Notes: a model not told the origin generated them from the letters alone. Counted from the stretch's first letter, positions 54,591 through 64,000 are shown. The stretch is DNA of 64,000 bases from Cohnella hashimotonis (GCF_030014955.1 NZ_JAGRPV010000001.1:6944001-7008000), one strand, 5' to 3'. Translations and numbers: made by a program.

Positions 54591-57500
54591 GCGATCTAAA
54601 AGCTTAACCGTCTTAATCTCAAACGGCGCAAAAGAAAGTTCGATCCGGCCGTCCTCGACCGCAAGCCCCTCTCCGTCCGCCTCGAGCGCATTCGAGAGCA
54701 CCGCGCGCGCGAACGGGCGAGGCCAGTTCAGCACGGCGCGGCCGCGGCCGCCCGACGATTCGTACAGGCGCAGCACGATGCCGTCGCCGTCCTCGGCCGG
54801 CTTGACCGAGTCGAGCACGACATGCTCGCTCTCGAACGGCAGCAGCGCGCCGGCCGCCGGGAGCGAGCCGCTCTGACGGTCGGCCAAAACCACGATGTCC
54901 TCGGCGTTCAGCTCCGCCGCGCGCCGCAGCGTATGGGCCGTCCGCCAGTCGCCTTCGTGCGGATAGAGCGAATAGGTGAATTCATGCTCGCCGAGATCTG
55001 CCGTGATGTCCGGCCACTTTGGAGCGCGGAGCAAGGACAGGCGGATCGTCGTGCCCTGGATGTCGTAGCCGTACTTGCAGTCGTTCAGCAGGCTGACGCC
55101 GTAGCCGTGCTCCGACACGTCGACGAACCGGTGGCCGCACACCTCGTATTGCGCCTGCTCCCAGCTCGTGTTGCGATGCGTCGGACGCTCGAGCGCCCCA
55201 TACGGAATCTCGTACGTCGCCTTGTTCGCGACGACGTCGATCGGAAAGCCGACCTTCAGCAGCTTGTGCGCTTCGTTCCAGACGATGCGGGTGCGAAAGT
55301 CGATGCGCCGGTCGCCATGGTAGAATATGACGTCCTGGCTGATCTCCGACTGATGCAGTCGCCAGCGGAAACGCAGCACGTCCATCGTCTCGCCTTTCAG
55401 CGCCACGCTTTTCGACAGCAGCTCGGCCTCGCCGGCCGGCTGCAGCTCGTAGCGCTCGTCGATGTCCCAGGCATCCCACAGCGTCGGGCGGTCGTGGTAG
55501 AAGCCGAAGCGGTTCGCGGCTTCGCCTTCCTTCACGATCTCCCGTCCGGCACCCTTGTCGAACAGGCTGACGATCTCGCCTCGCGCGTTGAACCGGACGC
55601 GGTAGACCGCGGTCTCCCAGCTGTCGCCAAGCGTATACCCGGACGCGCCCGCCGCAGCCGCGCCTGCGTCGCCTTGCTCGCGCAGCCAGATCGTCTTATA
55701 GCCGAAAGCCGACACCGCCGGCACGCGCACGGCCAGACGATCTTCGCCGACCGCATCGGCGTTCAACCGGACGCCATCCGCGTCATAAGCGGCAAGCGTA
55801 CCCGCTAATAACCCCGCGAACCCTTTCGCCGCCAGCTCAGCCTGCATGTCCCGCGCCCAGCCGAGTCCGTTAAAAACAACATAAGGCATGCCTTCGCCGA
55901 CCGTCGTATCGATGCCTCCTGCGAGCGCCGGCAGGATCTCGTTCAGGCTATTGCGTCCCTTTTCAAAAATCGTCCCGTATTCCTTCTCCGAGGTCACGTA
56001 CGCTTCGGTAATCGCCGACCCCGGGATGATGTCGTGGAACTGGTTGAGCAGAATCAGCTTCCAGCCTTCGTGCAGTTCGCTCCGCAGCCGTCCGTCCAGT
56101 CCGGCGTCCAGCCGAGGCAGCGCGAGCGCGTGCCACAGCTCGGCCTCGCGATACAGCACTTCGGCTTTGCGATTGCTGCGCTTGTTGCGGCCATGCGTCG
56201 TGTACGTCCCGCGGTGCAGCTCGAGATACAGGTCGCCGTGCCATTCCGGCACTTCGCTGCGTTTCGCCTCCGCGCCCGCGAAGAAATCCGCGGCCGTGCT
56301 ATGCTTGCTGGCCGGCTGGCCGACCATCAGGTCCGCAAGGTCGACGTACTCGAGCATCTCGCGAGTCACGCCGCCGCCTCCGTCACCATGCCCGTAAAGC
56401 AGCATCTGCTCGGGGTACACATCCTTTTGCCGGTACGATTGCCAGTGCTCGTGAATGTCCTTCGGCGTAGTATGCTCGTTGATGCCGTGATTCAGATACG
56501 ACAGCATCGGCGTGCCGTCGATGCCGATCCAACGGAACAGGTCGTACGGGAATACGTTCGTGTCGTTCCAGTTGAGCTTGGTCGTCATGAAATAGCGCAC
56601 GCCGCCGTGCTTCAGAATCTGAGGCAGCGACGCGCAGTAGCCGAACGTATCCGGCAGCCACTCGATGTCCGACCCCCGGCCGAACTCTTCCTGGTAGAAG
56701 CGTTGGCCGTACAGCATCTGCCGCATGAGCGATTCTCCGCTCGGGATGTTCAGGTCGGGCTCGACGTACATGCCGCCGACCAGCTCCCAACGGCCCTCGG
56801 CGATCCGCGACTTCACCCGCCCGTACAGCTCCGGATCGTTGTTCTTCAGAAATTCGAACAGCAGCGGCTGGCTCTGCGCGTACCGGAAGTCCGGATACTC
56901 GCGCATGAGCGCGTCCACCGTCGAGAACGTCCGGCTCGTCTTGCGCACCGTCTCCCGTACCGGCCACAGCCAGGCGACGTCGATATGCGACTGCCCGACC
57001 ATGTGCTGGACGCCTTCGGCGTTGCCGCCGACCTCGCGGACCTCGCCCGCCAGCTTCGCCTCAATGCCTGCTACCGCTTTGCCTTCGCGGATATCCCCCT
57101 CGCTCAGGGATACGTACGCATCCATCGCGCGAAGCAGCGCTTCAAGCAGCCGCGCCCTGCGGAAGTCCGTCTCCGGCAGCAGCACGGCCGAATCGCGCAC
57201 GACCGTCGCCGCGTACAGAAGGCGCTGGACCGGTTCGTTCGTCAGCACCAGCTCGCTGCGGATCGCGGCGATCGGCGGATGGATGGTGGCCTGGCGGTTC
57301 AGCGGATCGACCGGCTCGGGGATCGGATCGAAGAGCTCGATCTCAAGCTCGGGCGCCGTGCCGACACGAGCGACATCGAGCGTTACAAACGTATGGTTGC
57401 GATCAAGCCCTTGATACGAGGCGCCATTAACGCGCAGCAGCCCCTCGCCGCCGGATTCGAACAAGAGGCCGATTCGGGCGCCCGACGCGATCCAGTCTCG

Positions 57501-57725
57501 GGACAGCTCCAGCTTTTTGCGAAAAAAGTAAGTGTTCCCCTGCTTGCTCGGAAACGGGGCAAGTCCCTCCGTCTTATAGGGAGCGCGCTCCTCATACTTC
57601 CCCGGCAGCACGTAAGTCGCCCGCTCGATCGCCCAATCGCTCACTTCCGCTCGTTCCAGCCATTGTGCCTCGGACAGCTCGCGAAGGAAGCGGCGCAGAC
57701 GTTCCAAAATGTCTTTTGCGTTCAT
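54588..57725 (-). CDS. GH38 alpha-mannosidase, large form with N-terminal beta domain
   Basis: A 1045-residue enzyme. An N-terminal beta-rich domain of about 230 residues precedes the catalytic domain with MVGQSHIDVAWLWPVRETVR (zinc-binding His and Asp) and IEWLPDTFGYCASLPQIL (nucleophile Asp). The mid domain carries LLNQFHDIIPGSAITEAY (zinc-binding HD) and the C-terminal sandwich follows. This is the vacuolar/lysosomal-like GH38 group, distinct from the MngB-like enzyme at 46035-48830. No signal peptide is present. It overlaps the GH3 stop by 4 nt (ATGA), so the two are co-translated. Confidence 0.93.
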   Translation of the reverse strand: MNAKDILERLRRFLRELSEAQWLERAEVSDWAIERATYVLPGKYEERAPYKTEGLAPFPSKQGNTYFFRKKLELSRDWIASGARIGLLFESGGEGLLRVNGASYQGLDRNHTFVTLDVARVGTAPELEIELFDPIPEPVDPLNRQATIHPPIAAIRSELVLTNEPVQRLLYAATVVRDSAVLLPETDFRRARLLEALLRAMDAYVSLSEGDIREGKAVAGIEAKLAGEVREVGGNAEGVQHMVGQSHIDVAWLWPVRETVRKTSRTFSTVDALMREYPDFRYAQSQPLLFEFLKNNDPELYGRVKSRIAEGRWELVGGMYVEPDLNIPSGESLMRQMLYGQRFYQEEFGRGSDIEWLPDTFGYCASLPQILKHGGVRYFMTTKLNWNDTNVFPYDLFRWIGIDGTPMLSYLNHGINEHTTPKDIHEHWQSYRQKDVYPEQMLLYGHGDGGGGVTREMLEYVDLADLMVGQPASKHSTAADFFAGAEAKRSEVPEWHGDLYLELHRGTYTTHGRNKRSNRKAEVLYREAELWHALALPRLDAGLDGRLRSELHEGWKLILLNQFHDIIPGSAITEAYVTSEKEYGTIFEKGRNSLNEILPALAGGIDTTVGEGMPYVVFNGLGWARDMQAELAAKGFAGLLAGTLAAYDADGVRLNADAVGEDRLAVRVPAVSAFGYKTIWLREQGDAGAAAAGASGYTLGDSWETAVYRVRFNARGEIVSLFDKGAGREIVKEGEAANRFGFYHDRPTLWDAWDIDERYELQPAGEAELLSKSVALKGETMDVLRFRWRLHQSEISQDVIFYHGDRRIDFRTRIVWNEAHKLLKVGFPIDVVANKATYEIPYGALERPTHRNTSWEQAQYEVCGHRFVDVSEHGYGVSLLNDCKYGYDIQGTTIRLSLLRAPKWPDITADLGEHEFTYSLYPHEGDWRTAHTLRRAAELNAEDIVVLADRQSGSLPAAGALLPFESEHVVLDSVKPAEDGDGIVLRLYESSGGRGRAVLNWPRPFARAVLSNALEADGEGLAVEDGRIELSFAPFEIKTVKLLDR

Positions 57726-60022
57726 CGGTTTCCGTCCTCCTTGACGAGCAGATCGGCTGCCAGCGTGTCGGCCGAATGCCGCCCGACCAGCACCTTGAAC
57801 CGTCCCGCTTCGACGACCCGCTCGTAAGCCGGGCCTACGTATTCAAGCTGTTCTCTCCCTACCCGAAACTGAACGGTACGCGTCTCTCCCGGCGCCAGTC
57901 CGATCTTCTCGAAGCCTTTCAGCTCCAACGCAGGCCGCGTGACCGCACTCGCGACATCGGAGATATACAACTGCACGACCTCGGAACCCGCGACGCCGCC
58001 CGCGTTGGTCACATCAACGGAGACGATCGCTTCATCATCGGGTCCGATCGCGGCGGGCGTCACCGTCAGGTTGGCATATTCGTAGTTCGTGTAGCTGAGC
58101 CCGTAGCCGAACGGATACTGGGGCTTCAAATCGCTCTCCAGGTACCGCTTGCCTCGCGAGCGCTTGCCGTTATAATACACGGGCAGCTGCCCGACATCGT
58201 TCGGAATCGATATTGTAAGGCGCCCGGACGGATTGACGTCGCCGAACAGAATGTCTGCAATCGCATGACCGCCCTCCTGCCCCGGATACCATGCCTCGAG
58301 GATTGCGTCCGCATGCGCGTCGATCCACGGTTCCGCGATCGGCCGTCCGTTGATATAGACGACGATAAGCCGCTTGCCGAGCTTGCGAATCTCCTGGATC
58401 AGCTCGAGCTGCACGCCGGAGAGACGCAGCGACATGCGGTCGATGCCTTCGCCGCAATCCATGTCGTTCCAGGCATTCTCGGTCACCTTGGACGCGCCTG
58501 TCTTCAGGTCGATCGTGCCGTCGCCAAAGTCCCGCGCGCTGGAGCCGCCGACCACCATCACGACGGTGTCCGCTTGCTGCGCCGTCTCAAGCGCCAGCGG
58601 AAACCCGTCCCGGTCTTCGCCGCGAATCCGGCAGCCCGGCGCATAGAGCACCCGCTCCGCGCCCAGCTTGGCGCTGATGCCCGCGAGCACCGTGGCGACT
58701 TTGTCCGCGGGCTGAGGCGACGTGTAGTCGCCCAGCTGGTTGTAGCCGAGGTCGGCGTTCGGACCGATGACCGCGACCTTGCCGGCGGACGGGTCGAGCG
58801 GCAGCGCGCCGCCTTCGTTCTTTAGCAGCACGACGCCTTCGGCCGCCAGCTGCCGCGCCAGCGCGACATGCGCGTCCGCGCCGATCGCCTCGCCGGCGAG
58901 CTGCGCGTCTACATAAGGCCGCTCGAACAAGCCAAGCTTGAACTTGAGCGTCAGGACGCGCCGGGAAGCCCGGTCCAGCGCCTCTTCCTTCAGCTTGCCC
59001 TCGGCAAGCGCCTGCCGCAGGTACTTGCCGAACATTTCGCCCGACATCTCCATATCGATGCCGGCTTCGAGCGCCCGTACGGCGGCTTCCATGCCGTCTT
59101 CCGCCGTGTCATGCCCCGCCGCGAGCATATCGATCGCGCCGCAGTCGGTGATGATCATGCCGTCGAAGCCCCAGTCCCGGACCAGCACCTCGTCGAGCAG
59201 CTTCGCGTTCGTCGTGCACGGGACGCCGTCGATCTCGTTGTAGGCCGGCATGATCGAAGCCGCGCCTGCCTCCACCGCCTTGCGAAACGGATGCAGGTCG
59301 ACCTCGAGCAGCTCGCGCCAGCCCATATGGACGGGCCCGGCATTGCGGCCGCCCTCCGAGCTGCCGTATGCAACGAAGTGCTTCAGCGTCACGGCGACGC
59401 TGTCCGGCGCATCGAGACGCTCGCCCTGCATACCCTCGACCGCGGCGACCGCCAGCTCGCCAACCAGGTACGGGTCCTCGCCGAAGCATTCCTCCGTCCG
59501 GCCCCAACGGGGATCGCGGACGATGTCCAGCACCGGCGAATACGTGACCGCGCCCCCCTGGGCGCGCGTCTCCTTCGCCACCGCGCGGCACATCTCGCGG
59601 TAAAGGCCGACGTTCCAGGCGCTGCCGATCGACAGCGGCACGGGGAAAACCGTCGCGCCGATCGCCATATGGCCGTGGGAGCACTCCTCGCCGATCAGCA
59701 GCGGGATGCCGAGCCGCGAATGCTCGATCGCATAGCGCTGGATCTCGTTGACCGCCGCCGAGCCGCGAACGGGCGACAGACCCGTCTCCAGCGTGACGCC
59801 GGTCCACGGGTCGGCGCGCAGCGTGCCGTACAGCGCGCCTACGGCGCCCCGCGCGACCTGTTCCTTGAACGTCTCCTTCAGGACGACGTTCCCGTCTTTA
59901 TGTTCATAGGCCTGCCAGCCGAACGGCTGCACGAGCTGGCCGACCTTTTCTTCCGCCGTCATCTGCCGAAGCAGCAGCTCCGCGCGTACGCGGGGCGGCT
60001 TCGACGGGTCTTTGTAATCCAT
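57722..60022 (-). CDS. GH3 beta-glycosidase
   Basis: About 766 residues in GH3 order. The N-terminal TIM barrel has EECSHGHMAIGATVFPVPLS, SPVLDIVRDPRWGRTEECFG, KHFVAYGSSEGGRN and the nucleophile Asp in GMIITDCGAIDML. The alpha/beta sandwich follows, then a C-terminal fibronectin-III-like domain (VTNAGGVAGSEVVQLYISDV). Such enzymes are beta-glucosidases, beta-xylosidases or N-acetylglucosaminidases; the GlcNAc-type His-Asp motif is not obvious. ATG 60022 is chosen over GTG 60031, which is too close to the binding site. It lies about 109 nt after the transporter genes. Confidence 0.9.
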   Translation of the reverse strand: MDYKDPSKPPRVRAELLLRQMTAEEKVGQLVQPFGWQAYEHKDGNVVLKETFKEQVARGAVGALYGTLRADPWTGVTLETGLSPVRGSAAVNEIQRYAIEHSRLGIPLLIGEECSHGHMAIGATVFPVPLSIGSAWNVGLYREMCRAVAKETRAQGGAVTYSPVLDIVRDPRWGRTEECFGEDPYLVGELAVAAVEGMQGERLDAPDSVAVTLKHFVAYGSSEGGRNAGPVHMGWRELLEVDLHPFRKAVEAGAASIMPAYNEIDGVPCTTNAKLLDEVLVRDWGFDGMIITDCGAIDMLAAGHDTAEDGMEAAVRALEAGIDMEMSGEMFGKYLRQALAEGKLKEEALDRASRRVLTLKFKLGLFERPYVDAQLAGEAIGADAHVALARQLAAEGVVLLKNEGGALPLDPSAGKVAVIGPNADLGYNQLGDYTSPQPADKVATVLAGISAKLGAERVLYAPGCRIRGEDRDGFPLALETAQQADTVVMVVGGSSARDFGDGTIDLKTGASKVTENAWNDMDCGEGIDRMSLRLSGVQLELIQEIRKLGKRLIVVYINGRPIAEPWIDAHADAILEAWYPGQEGGHAIADILFGDVNPSGRLTISIPNDVGQLPVYYNGKRSRGKRYLESDLKPQYPFGYGLSYTNYEYANLTVTPAAIGPDDEAIVSVDVTNAGGVAGSEVVQLYISDVASAVTRPALELKGFEKIGLAPGETRTVQFRVGREQLEYVGPAYERVVEAGRFKVLVGRHSADTLAADLLVKEDGNR

Positions 60023-60130
60023 TCTTTTCACATCCCGCTCGTTCTTTGACCGCTGCCTAACCTCTGCTTAACCCAGTGCGATCCTGCAAAAGCGCATCAT
60101 CCAAGGCCTTTCCTGCGGCCCGAATCCCGC

Positions 60131-61048
60131 TTATTCTTTAACGCCCCCGACCGTCAGGCCCTGAACGAAGTAACGCTGGAAAAACGGATAAGCGAAAATA
60201 ATCGGCACCGTCGCCAGCACGACCATGGCCATGCGGGCCGTATCCTGCGGCATCGACTGCAGCACCTCGAGGCTGATGGAGCCGTTCGCCGAATTTTGCT
60301 GGATGAACTGCATGCTCGATTCGATTCGCATCAACATCGCCTGCAGCGGCACCTTGTTCGGATCGTCGATGTACAGCAGCGCGTTAAACCAGTCGTTCCA
60401 GTAGCCCAGCGTACTGAACAGGCCGATCGTAGCGAGGCCGGGCAGCGACAGCGGCAGCACGATGGTGGAGAAAATGCGGAATTCGCCGGCGCCGTCGATC
60501 TTGCCGGACTCGATGATCGCGTCGGGAATGCCGGTGATGTAAAACGTCCGCAGGATCATGATATAGAAGGCATTGAGCGCGAGCGGCAGGATGAGCGCCC
60601 AGATGCTGTCCTTCAGGCCGAGCAGCTGCGTCACGACGATATAAGTCGGAATCATGCCGCCGCTGAACAGCATCGTGAAGATCGCGAACAGGGAGAAAAA
60701 GCGGCGGTACGCGAAGCTGCGGCGCGATACCGCGTAAGCATACAGCGAGATCAGCAGCAAGCTGACGACCGTACCGATGACCGTTACGAGGATCGTGACC
60801 CCGTAGGAGCGCAGCAGCGTATCGCCGGTTTTGAATATATATTGATAAGCATCCAGGCTCCAGGCTTTGGGAATGATGCGGTATCCGTCCGTCGCCAGCG
60901 TCTTCTCCTCGGTGAAGGAGATGATGACGACGAACACGAACGGAAACACGCACAGAAATGCGAATATGCCGGCGATCAGGTTGAACACGATATTCCAGCC
61001 CGGCGATGCCTGGTGGAAGTTCCGTTTCTTTTTCATCACGTTGGGCAC
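60131..61048 (-). CDS. Oligosaccharide ABC transporter permease, LplC type
   Basis: A 305-residue membrane protein. It has six hydrophobic segments, EAA loop ESGKIDGAGEFRIFSTIVLP, and the C-terminus GLTVGGVKE seen in LplC/YtcP-type permeases of Paenibacillaceae. Start GTG 61048 follows GGAGGG by 9 nt. Together with the next gene and the binding protein it forms an importer; the ATPase is not in the cluster. Confidence 0.93.
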   Translation of the reverse strand: MPNVMKKKRNFHQASPGWNIVFNLIAGIFAFLCVFPFVFVVIISFTEEKTLATDGYRIIPKAWSLDAYQYIFKTGDTLLRSYGVTILVTVIGTVVSLLLISLYAYAVSRRSFAYRRFFSLFAIFTMLFSGGMIPTYIVVTQLLGLKDSIWALILPLALNAFYIMILRTFYITGIPDAIIESGKIDGAGEFRIFSTIVLPLSLPGLATIGLFSTLGYWNDWFNALLYIDDPNKVPLQAMLMRIESSMQFIQQNSANGSISLEVLQSMPQDTARMAMVVLATVPIIFAYPFFQRYFVQGLTVGGVKE

Positions 61049-61077
61049 CGGATATGCCCTCCTCTCGATTCAGGAAT

Positions 61078-62010
61078 TTAGAACAGCGCGCTGTCCTTGT
61101 CGACCTTGCGCACGACATAGTTGGACACCATGACGAGCACGAAGCCGACGACGGATTGATACAGGCCCGCGGCGGTGCTCATGCCGATCTCGCCGGTCGT
61201 CTTGAGGCCCCGGTATACGTATGTGTCGATAACGTTCGTCACGGAGTATAGCGTGCCCGAATCGCGCGGCACCTGATAGAAGAGGCCGAAGTCGGCATAG
61301 AAGATCTTGCCCACGGCGAGCAGCGTCATGATGATGATGATCGGCTTGAGCATCGGCAGCGTGATATTGCGCACTTGCTGCATCTTGCTGGCGCCGTCGA
61401 TCATCGCGGCTTCGTACAGCGAACGGTCGATGCCGAGGATGGAGGCCAGATAGACGACGCTGCTGTAGCCGATCGATTTCCACAAATAGACCAGCACCAG
61501 AATATAAGGCCAGACCTTCGGATCGTTGTACCATTGCATACGGTCCATGCCGAAGTATTCGAGCGTATGGTTCAGCAGGCCGCGGTCCATGCTCAGGAAG
61601 CTGAACGCGAAGTAACCGACGATAACCCACGACAGGAAGTACGGGAGGAACATGCCGGTTTGATACAGCTTGGCCAGCTTCTTGTTCGCCAGCTCCGACA
61701 GCAGAATGGCCAGCGCGACGGAGAATACGAGGCCGAGAACGATAAACGCGATATTGTAAAGCAGCGTGTTGCGAGTGATCGACCACGCGGCGTCCGTGCT
61801 GAAGAGAAACTTGAAATTGGCCCATCCGACGTTTTTGCTGTGGACGAGGCTGTACCAGAAGCCGTGGCGGCTGAAGCGGTATTGCTTGAATGCGGCGATC
61901 GTGCCCACCAGGGGCAGGTAGGAAAAGAAAAGGAACCAGATGGCGCCCGGGAGCACCATGAGCAGCATAACCTTGTTGCGGTTGAACGAGCGGAAAAAGG
62001 ATCCGACCAT
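61078..62010 (-). CDS. Oligosaccharide ABC transporter permease, LplB type
   Basis: A membrane protein of 310 residues. It starts with the family-typical RNKVMLLMVLPGAIWFLFFS segment and has EAA loop SLYEAAMIDGASKMQQVRNI. ATG 62010 follows AGGAGGGA at a normal distance, whereas TTG 62019 is too close. It lies between the binding-protein gene and the LplC-type gene in the same direction. Confidence 0.93.
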   Translation of the reverse strand: MVGSFFRSFNRNKVMLLMVLPGAIWFLFFSYLPLVGTIAAFKQYRFSRHGFWYSLVHSKNVGWANFKFLFSTDAAWSITRNTLLYNIAFIVLGLVFSVALAILLSELANKKLAKLYQTGMFLPYFLSWVIVGYFAFSFLSMDRGLLNHTLEYFGMDRMQWYNDPKVWPYILVLVYLWKSIGYSSVVYLASILGIDRSLYEAAMIDGASKMQQVRNITLPMLKPIIIIMTLLAVGKIFYADFGLFYQVPRDSGTLYSVTNVIDTYVYRGLKTTGEIGMSTAAGLYQSVVGFVLVMVSNYVVRKVDKDSALF

Positions 62011-62061
62011 GTTCGCCAATCCCTCCTATGGTCTTTTGTGAATACGACAAAAAATAACGAA

Positions 62062-62091
62062 AGATCGGGCGAATTGCTCACCCGCCCGATC
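62062..62091 (-). terminator. Attenuating hairpin between binding protein and permease genes
   Basis: GATCGGGCG pairs with CGCCCGATC with a T-rich stretch on the minus strand. It stands 20 nt after the binding-protein stop, where such hairpins stabilise or partly end transcripts so that binding protein exceeds permease. Confidence 0.6.
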
Positions 62092-62110
62092 TCGCGATTT
62101 CATCCGATTA

Positions 62111-63583
62111 TTAAGCTTTGTTGGCTGCGACCCAAGCGTCCAGCTGGGTTTGCGCTTCGGCGATGACCTTGTCGAGGCCGGCCGACTTGAACTGCTCGAT
62201 CGCCTTCGGCAGGTACGTCGCCGGGTCGACCGTGCCGGTCATCAGGGATGCCCAGAATTGCTCCTTGACGTTCTGGATGGCCGTCATCTCGGTGGATACC
62301 TTCGTGCTGTCGAAGTTGAAGCCCAGGATCGGGGAAGGCTTGCCTTCCGCGTTGAACTTCTTGAATTGCTCCCACTTGTCGTCCGGATCGTTCTCGTTCA
62401 GGTAGAGCAGCATGTTGTTGCCCAGCGAGTACGAAGGCATGTTGTAGTTCTGGGAAGCGTCGAGGTTCTTCATGTGTGTGTCGTCGATCTTCTCGTAGTG
62501 CGTGCCTTCGATGCCGGAGTCGACCATGTTGCGGAGGACCGGATCGGTATTGAGCAGGTTCAGGAATTCCATCGCCTTGTCAGGGTGCTCGGAGTTGGCC
62601 GAGATCGCCATGATCGAGCCTTGTACCGACGTGTTCGTGATCACGGCGTCGCTGGCAGGCGTCGAAGTGATCGGATAGCCGTTGGAAGCCGACCAGGAGG
62701 TCTCTGCAAGCGGCTGGGTTTGCGCGCGGTCGAGCAGCCATTTGCCGGAAGTCATCAGGTCTTGCGTCGAGCCGGTCGTCGCGGCTTCAGGCGCGACGTA
62801 GCCCGCTTGGTAGTATTTGTGCATCGTGTTCAGCGCTTGCTTCATCTCGTCTGTCTCGAGGATGTCGACGACCTTCAGGTCCGTACCGTCGAGCTTGACG
62901 GCCATCGGCATGTTCGTCACGAGATAGTCGTAAGGCACGTACGGCACGTAGTTCTTGTCCATCGCGAACGGCGTGATCGACGGATCCTGCGCCTTGATCG
63001 TCTTCAGCAGCGGCTCGAGGCTATCCAGCGTGCGGACGCCGGTCGTTTCCAGCTTGTACTTGTCGACGAGGTTCTGGTTGAAGCGCCATACTTCGAGCTG
63101 CGGGAGCTCCTTGTTGGCCGGGATGCCGTAGTTGTGGCCGTCGACCTTGGATCCGCTCAGGAAGCCCGGATCGATCGTGTCCTTGATGCCTTGGCCGTAC
63201 TTGTCCAGCAGCTCGTCGAGCTCGAGGAACGCGCCTTTACGGGCATTTTGTACGTAGTCGAAGCCGCCGGCCGAGGTGAACATGATGTCCATCGGTTCGC
63301 CCGAAGCGACGAGCACCTGCATCTTCTGCGTGTAATCGCCCCAGTCGATCATTTTCATCTTGATCGTGGCATTGATCTTTTCTTGCGTGTACTTGCTGAC
63401 TTCCGCCATGACGGTGTCGACGTCCTTCTGCGGCGTGCCGATCGTGTACCAGATCAGCTCGACAGGCTTGTCCGAAGCGCTGTCCGATTTGGCGTCGTTG
63501 CCGCCGCAAGCGCTCAGCGCGAGCGACAGCGCGGTTACGGTAGCCGCGGCCGTCAGGCCGGTTTTCCTAGTCATTTTACTCAT
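62111..63583 (-). CDS. Oligosaccharide ABC transporter substrate-binding lipoprotein
   Basis: A 490-residue binding protein with a lipoprotein signal (MTRKTGLTAAATVTALSLAL then SACGG, Cys as lipid anchor). It is of the larger LplA/YtcQ type (VELIWYTIGTPQKDVDTVMA; INATIKMKMIDWGDYTQKMQ) found with LplB/LplC permeases. GGGAGGG lies about 10 nt before ATG 63583. It is the first gene of the mannoside cluster and faces an AraC-type regulator gene. The sugar is inferred from the downstream alpha-mannosidases. Confidence 0.93.
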   Translation of the reverse strand: MSKMTRKTGLTAAATVTALSLALSACGGNDAKSDSASDKPVELIWYTIGTPQKDVDTVMAEVSKYTQEKINATIKMKMIDWGDYTQKMQVLVASGEPMDIMFTSAGGFDYVQNARKGAFLELDELLDKYGQGIKDTIDPGFLSGSKVDGHNYGIPANKELPQLEVWRFNQNLVDKYKLETTGVRTLDSLEPLLKTIKAQDPSITPFAMDKNYVPYVPYDYLVTNMPMAVKLDGTDLKVVDILETDEMKQALNTMHKYYQAGYVAPEAATTGSTQDLMTSGKWLLDRAQTQPLAETSWSASNGYPITSTPASDAVITNTSVQGSIMAISANSEHPDKAMEFLNLLNTDPVLRNMVDSGIEGTHYEKIDDTHMKNLDASQNYNMPSYSLGNNMLLYLNENDPDDKWEQFKKFNAEGKPSPILGFNFDSTKVSTEMTAIQNVKEQFWASLMTGTVDPATYLPKAIEQFKSAGLDKVIAEAQTQLDAWVAANKA

Positions 63584-63697
63584 GTTTCTAGTGCCCTCCC
63601 TTATTTCTGATTCCCTCAAGCAACAATTCAACTTTAATTCATGAAAGCAGTTTCAAATAGAACACAAACCTAATAAATCATGTTCAAAATAAAGAAA

Positions 63698-63718
63698 GGA
63701 CTGCGCGGCTGGCAGTCC
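63698..63718 (-). terminator. Terminator of the AraC-type regulator gene
   Basis: GGACTGC pairs with GCAGTCC over a 7-nt loop; TTTCTTT follows on the minus strand, 27 bp beyond the stop. Confidence 0.6.
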
Positions 63719-63744
63719 GGAGGCTCATATTGGCTCATTGTGCG

Positions 63745-64000
63745 TCAATGCAGGCCTTTGAATTCGGTCGGAGAGATGCCGACGTACTTCTTGAATTGCT
63801 TGTAAAAGTACCCCGTCTCCCAATAGCCCGCCTGACGAGCGATATCGTGCACTTTTAACGTAGAGGACTTCAGCAGCTTCTTGGCCTGCTCGATCCGGTA
63901 TTTGTTGATATACTCGGTGAAGCTCTCGCCCGTCTCCTTCTGGAACAGCTGCCCCAGGTATACCGGATGGATGTGGTATCGTGCGCCGAGCTGCTTCAAA
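63745..64000 (-). CDS. AraC-family HTH regulator, C-terminal part (5' partial)
   Basis: The last 84 residues are a double helix-turn-helix of AraC type: YLGQLFQKETGESFTEYINK and VHDIARQAGYWETGYFYKQF, ending PTEFKGLH. The frame runs off the right edge, so the sensor or receiver part is outside the window. In Paenibacillaceae such proteins are often YesN-like response regulators placed before LplABC-type transporters. Control of the mannoside operon is the likely role. Confidence 0.85.
   Translation of the reverse strand, partial: LKQLGARYHIHPVYLGQLFQKETGESFTEYINKYRIEQAKKLLKSSTLKVHDIARQAGYWETGYFYKQFKKYVGISPTEFKGLH

Noticed and set aside
53510..54607. A 365-codon open frame built of 17-residue repeats
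   Set aside because: The repeat period of 51 bp keeps several frames open on both strands. There is no ribosome binding site or conserved pattern at the third codon position, and the frame continues into an unrelated repeat array.

Overview
This is a chromosomal segment of a moderately GC-rich Gram-positive bacterium, most likely a Paenibacillaceae member (Paenibacillus or Cohnella type). The reasons are the secG-rnr-smpB-ssrA core block, Shine-Dalgarno-rich starts with occasional TTG/GTG, LplB/LplC-type sugar transport, a BclA-like exosporium-type protein, a T-box leader, and many glycoside hydrolases.

Layout. 1-11 kb: the end of a giant LuxR-type ATPase regulator, a truncated ABC permease, a macro-domain/GNAT operon under a T-box leader, an AbrB-Doc toxin-antitoxin pair, a GH105 hydrolase with a partner enzyme, a decayed GNAT gene, and an ECF sigma factor with its membrane partner. 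11.07-12.3 kb: a scrap zone with a worn ssrA 3' end, an excisionase-like gene, two pseudogenes and a MITE. 12.3-25.5 kb: a LacI-controlled sugar operon (ABC importer, two related secreted enzymes of unrecognised family, a propeller glycosidase and a clan GH-A enzyme). 25.7-35.0 kb: an AT-rich island bounded by copies of the ssrA 3' end. It carries a likely defence block (two Mrr-type nucleases, a NERD nuclease, a HamA-like nuclease and a large Ski2/HamB-like helicase) and an acidic protein. 35.0-41.2 kb: the core block ssrA-smpB-pyrB-rnr-secG. 41.3-45.5 kb: a collagen-like surface protein gene broken by one stop codon, catalase, and a sugar isomerase. 45.7-64 kb: an alpha-mannoside/N-glycan cluster (two GH38, GH125, GH3, a clan GH-A enzyme, ABC importer), with an AraC-type regulator running off the right edge.

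The most unusual feature is around ssrA. Four copies of an exactly 103-bp sequence each split an ssrA T-loop at the same position, alternating with ssrA 3' ends and terminators at a 213-218-bp spacing. An 84-bp exact duplicate of ssrA marks the far side of the defence island, and a worn third ssrA end lies at 11.07 kb. This suggests stacked insertions at ssrA, the older of which may have brought in the 12-25 kb sugar operon. No integrase gene remains in the window. A second unusual feature is three unrelated tandem-repeat arrays, all with a period near 51 bp, inside the mannosidase cluster.
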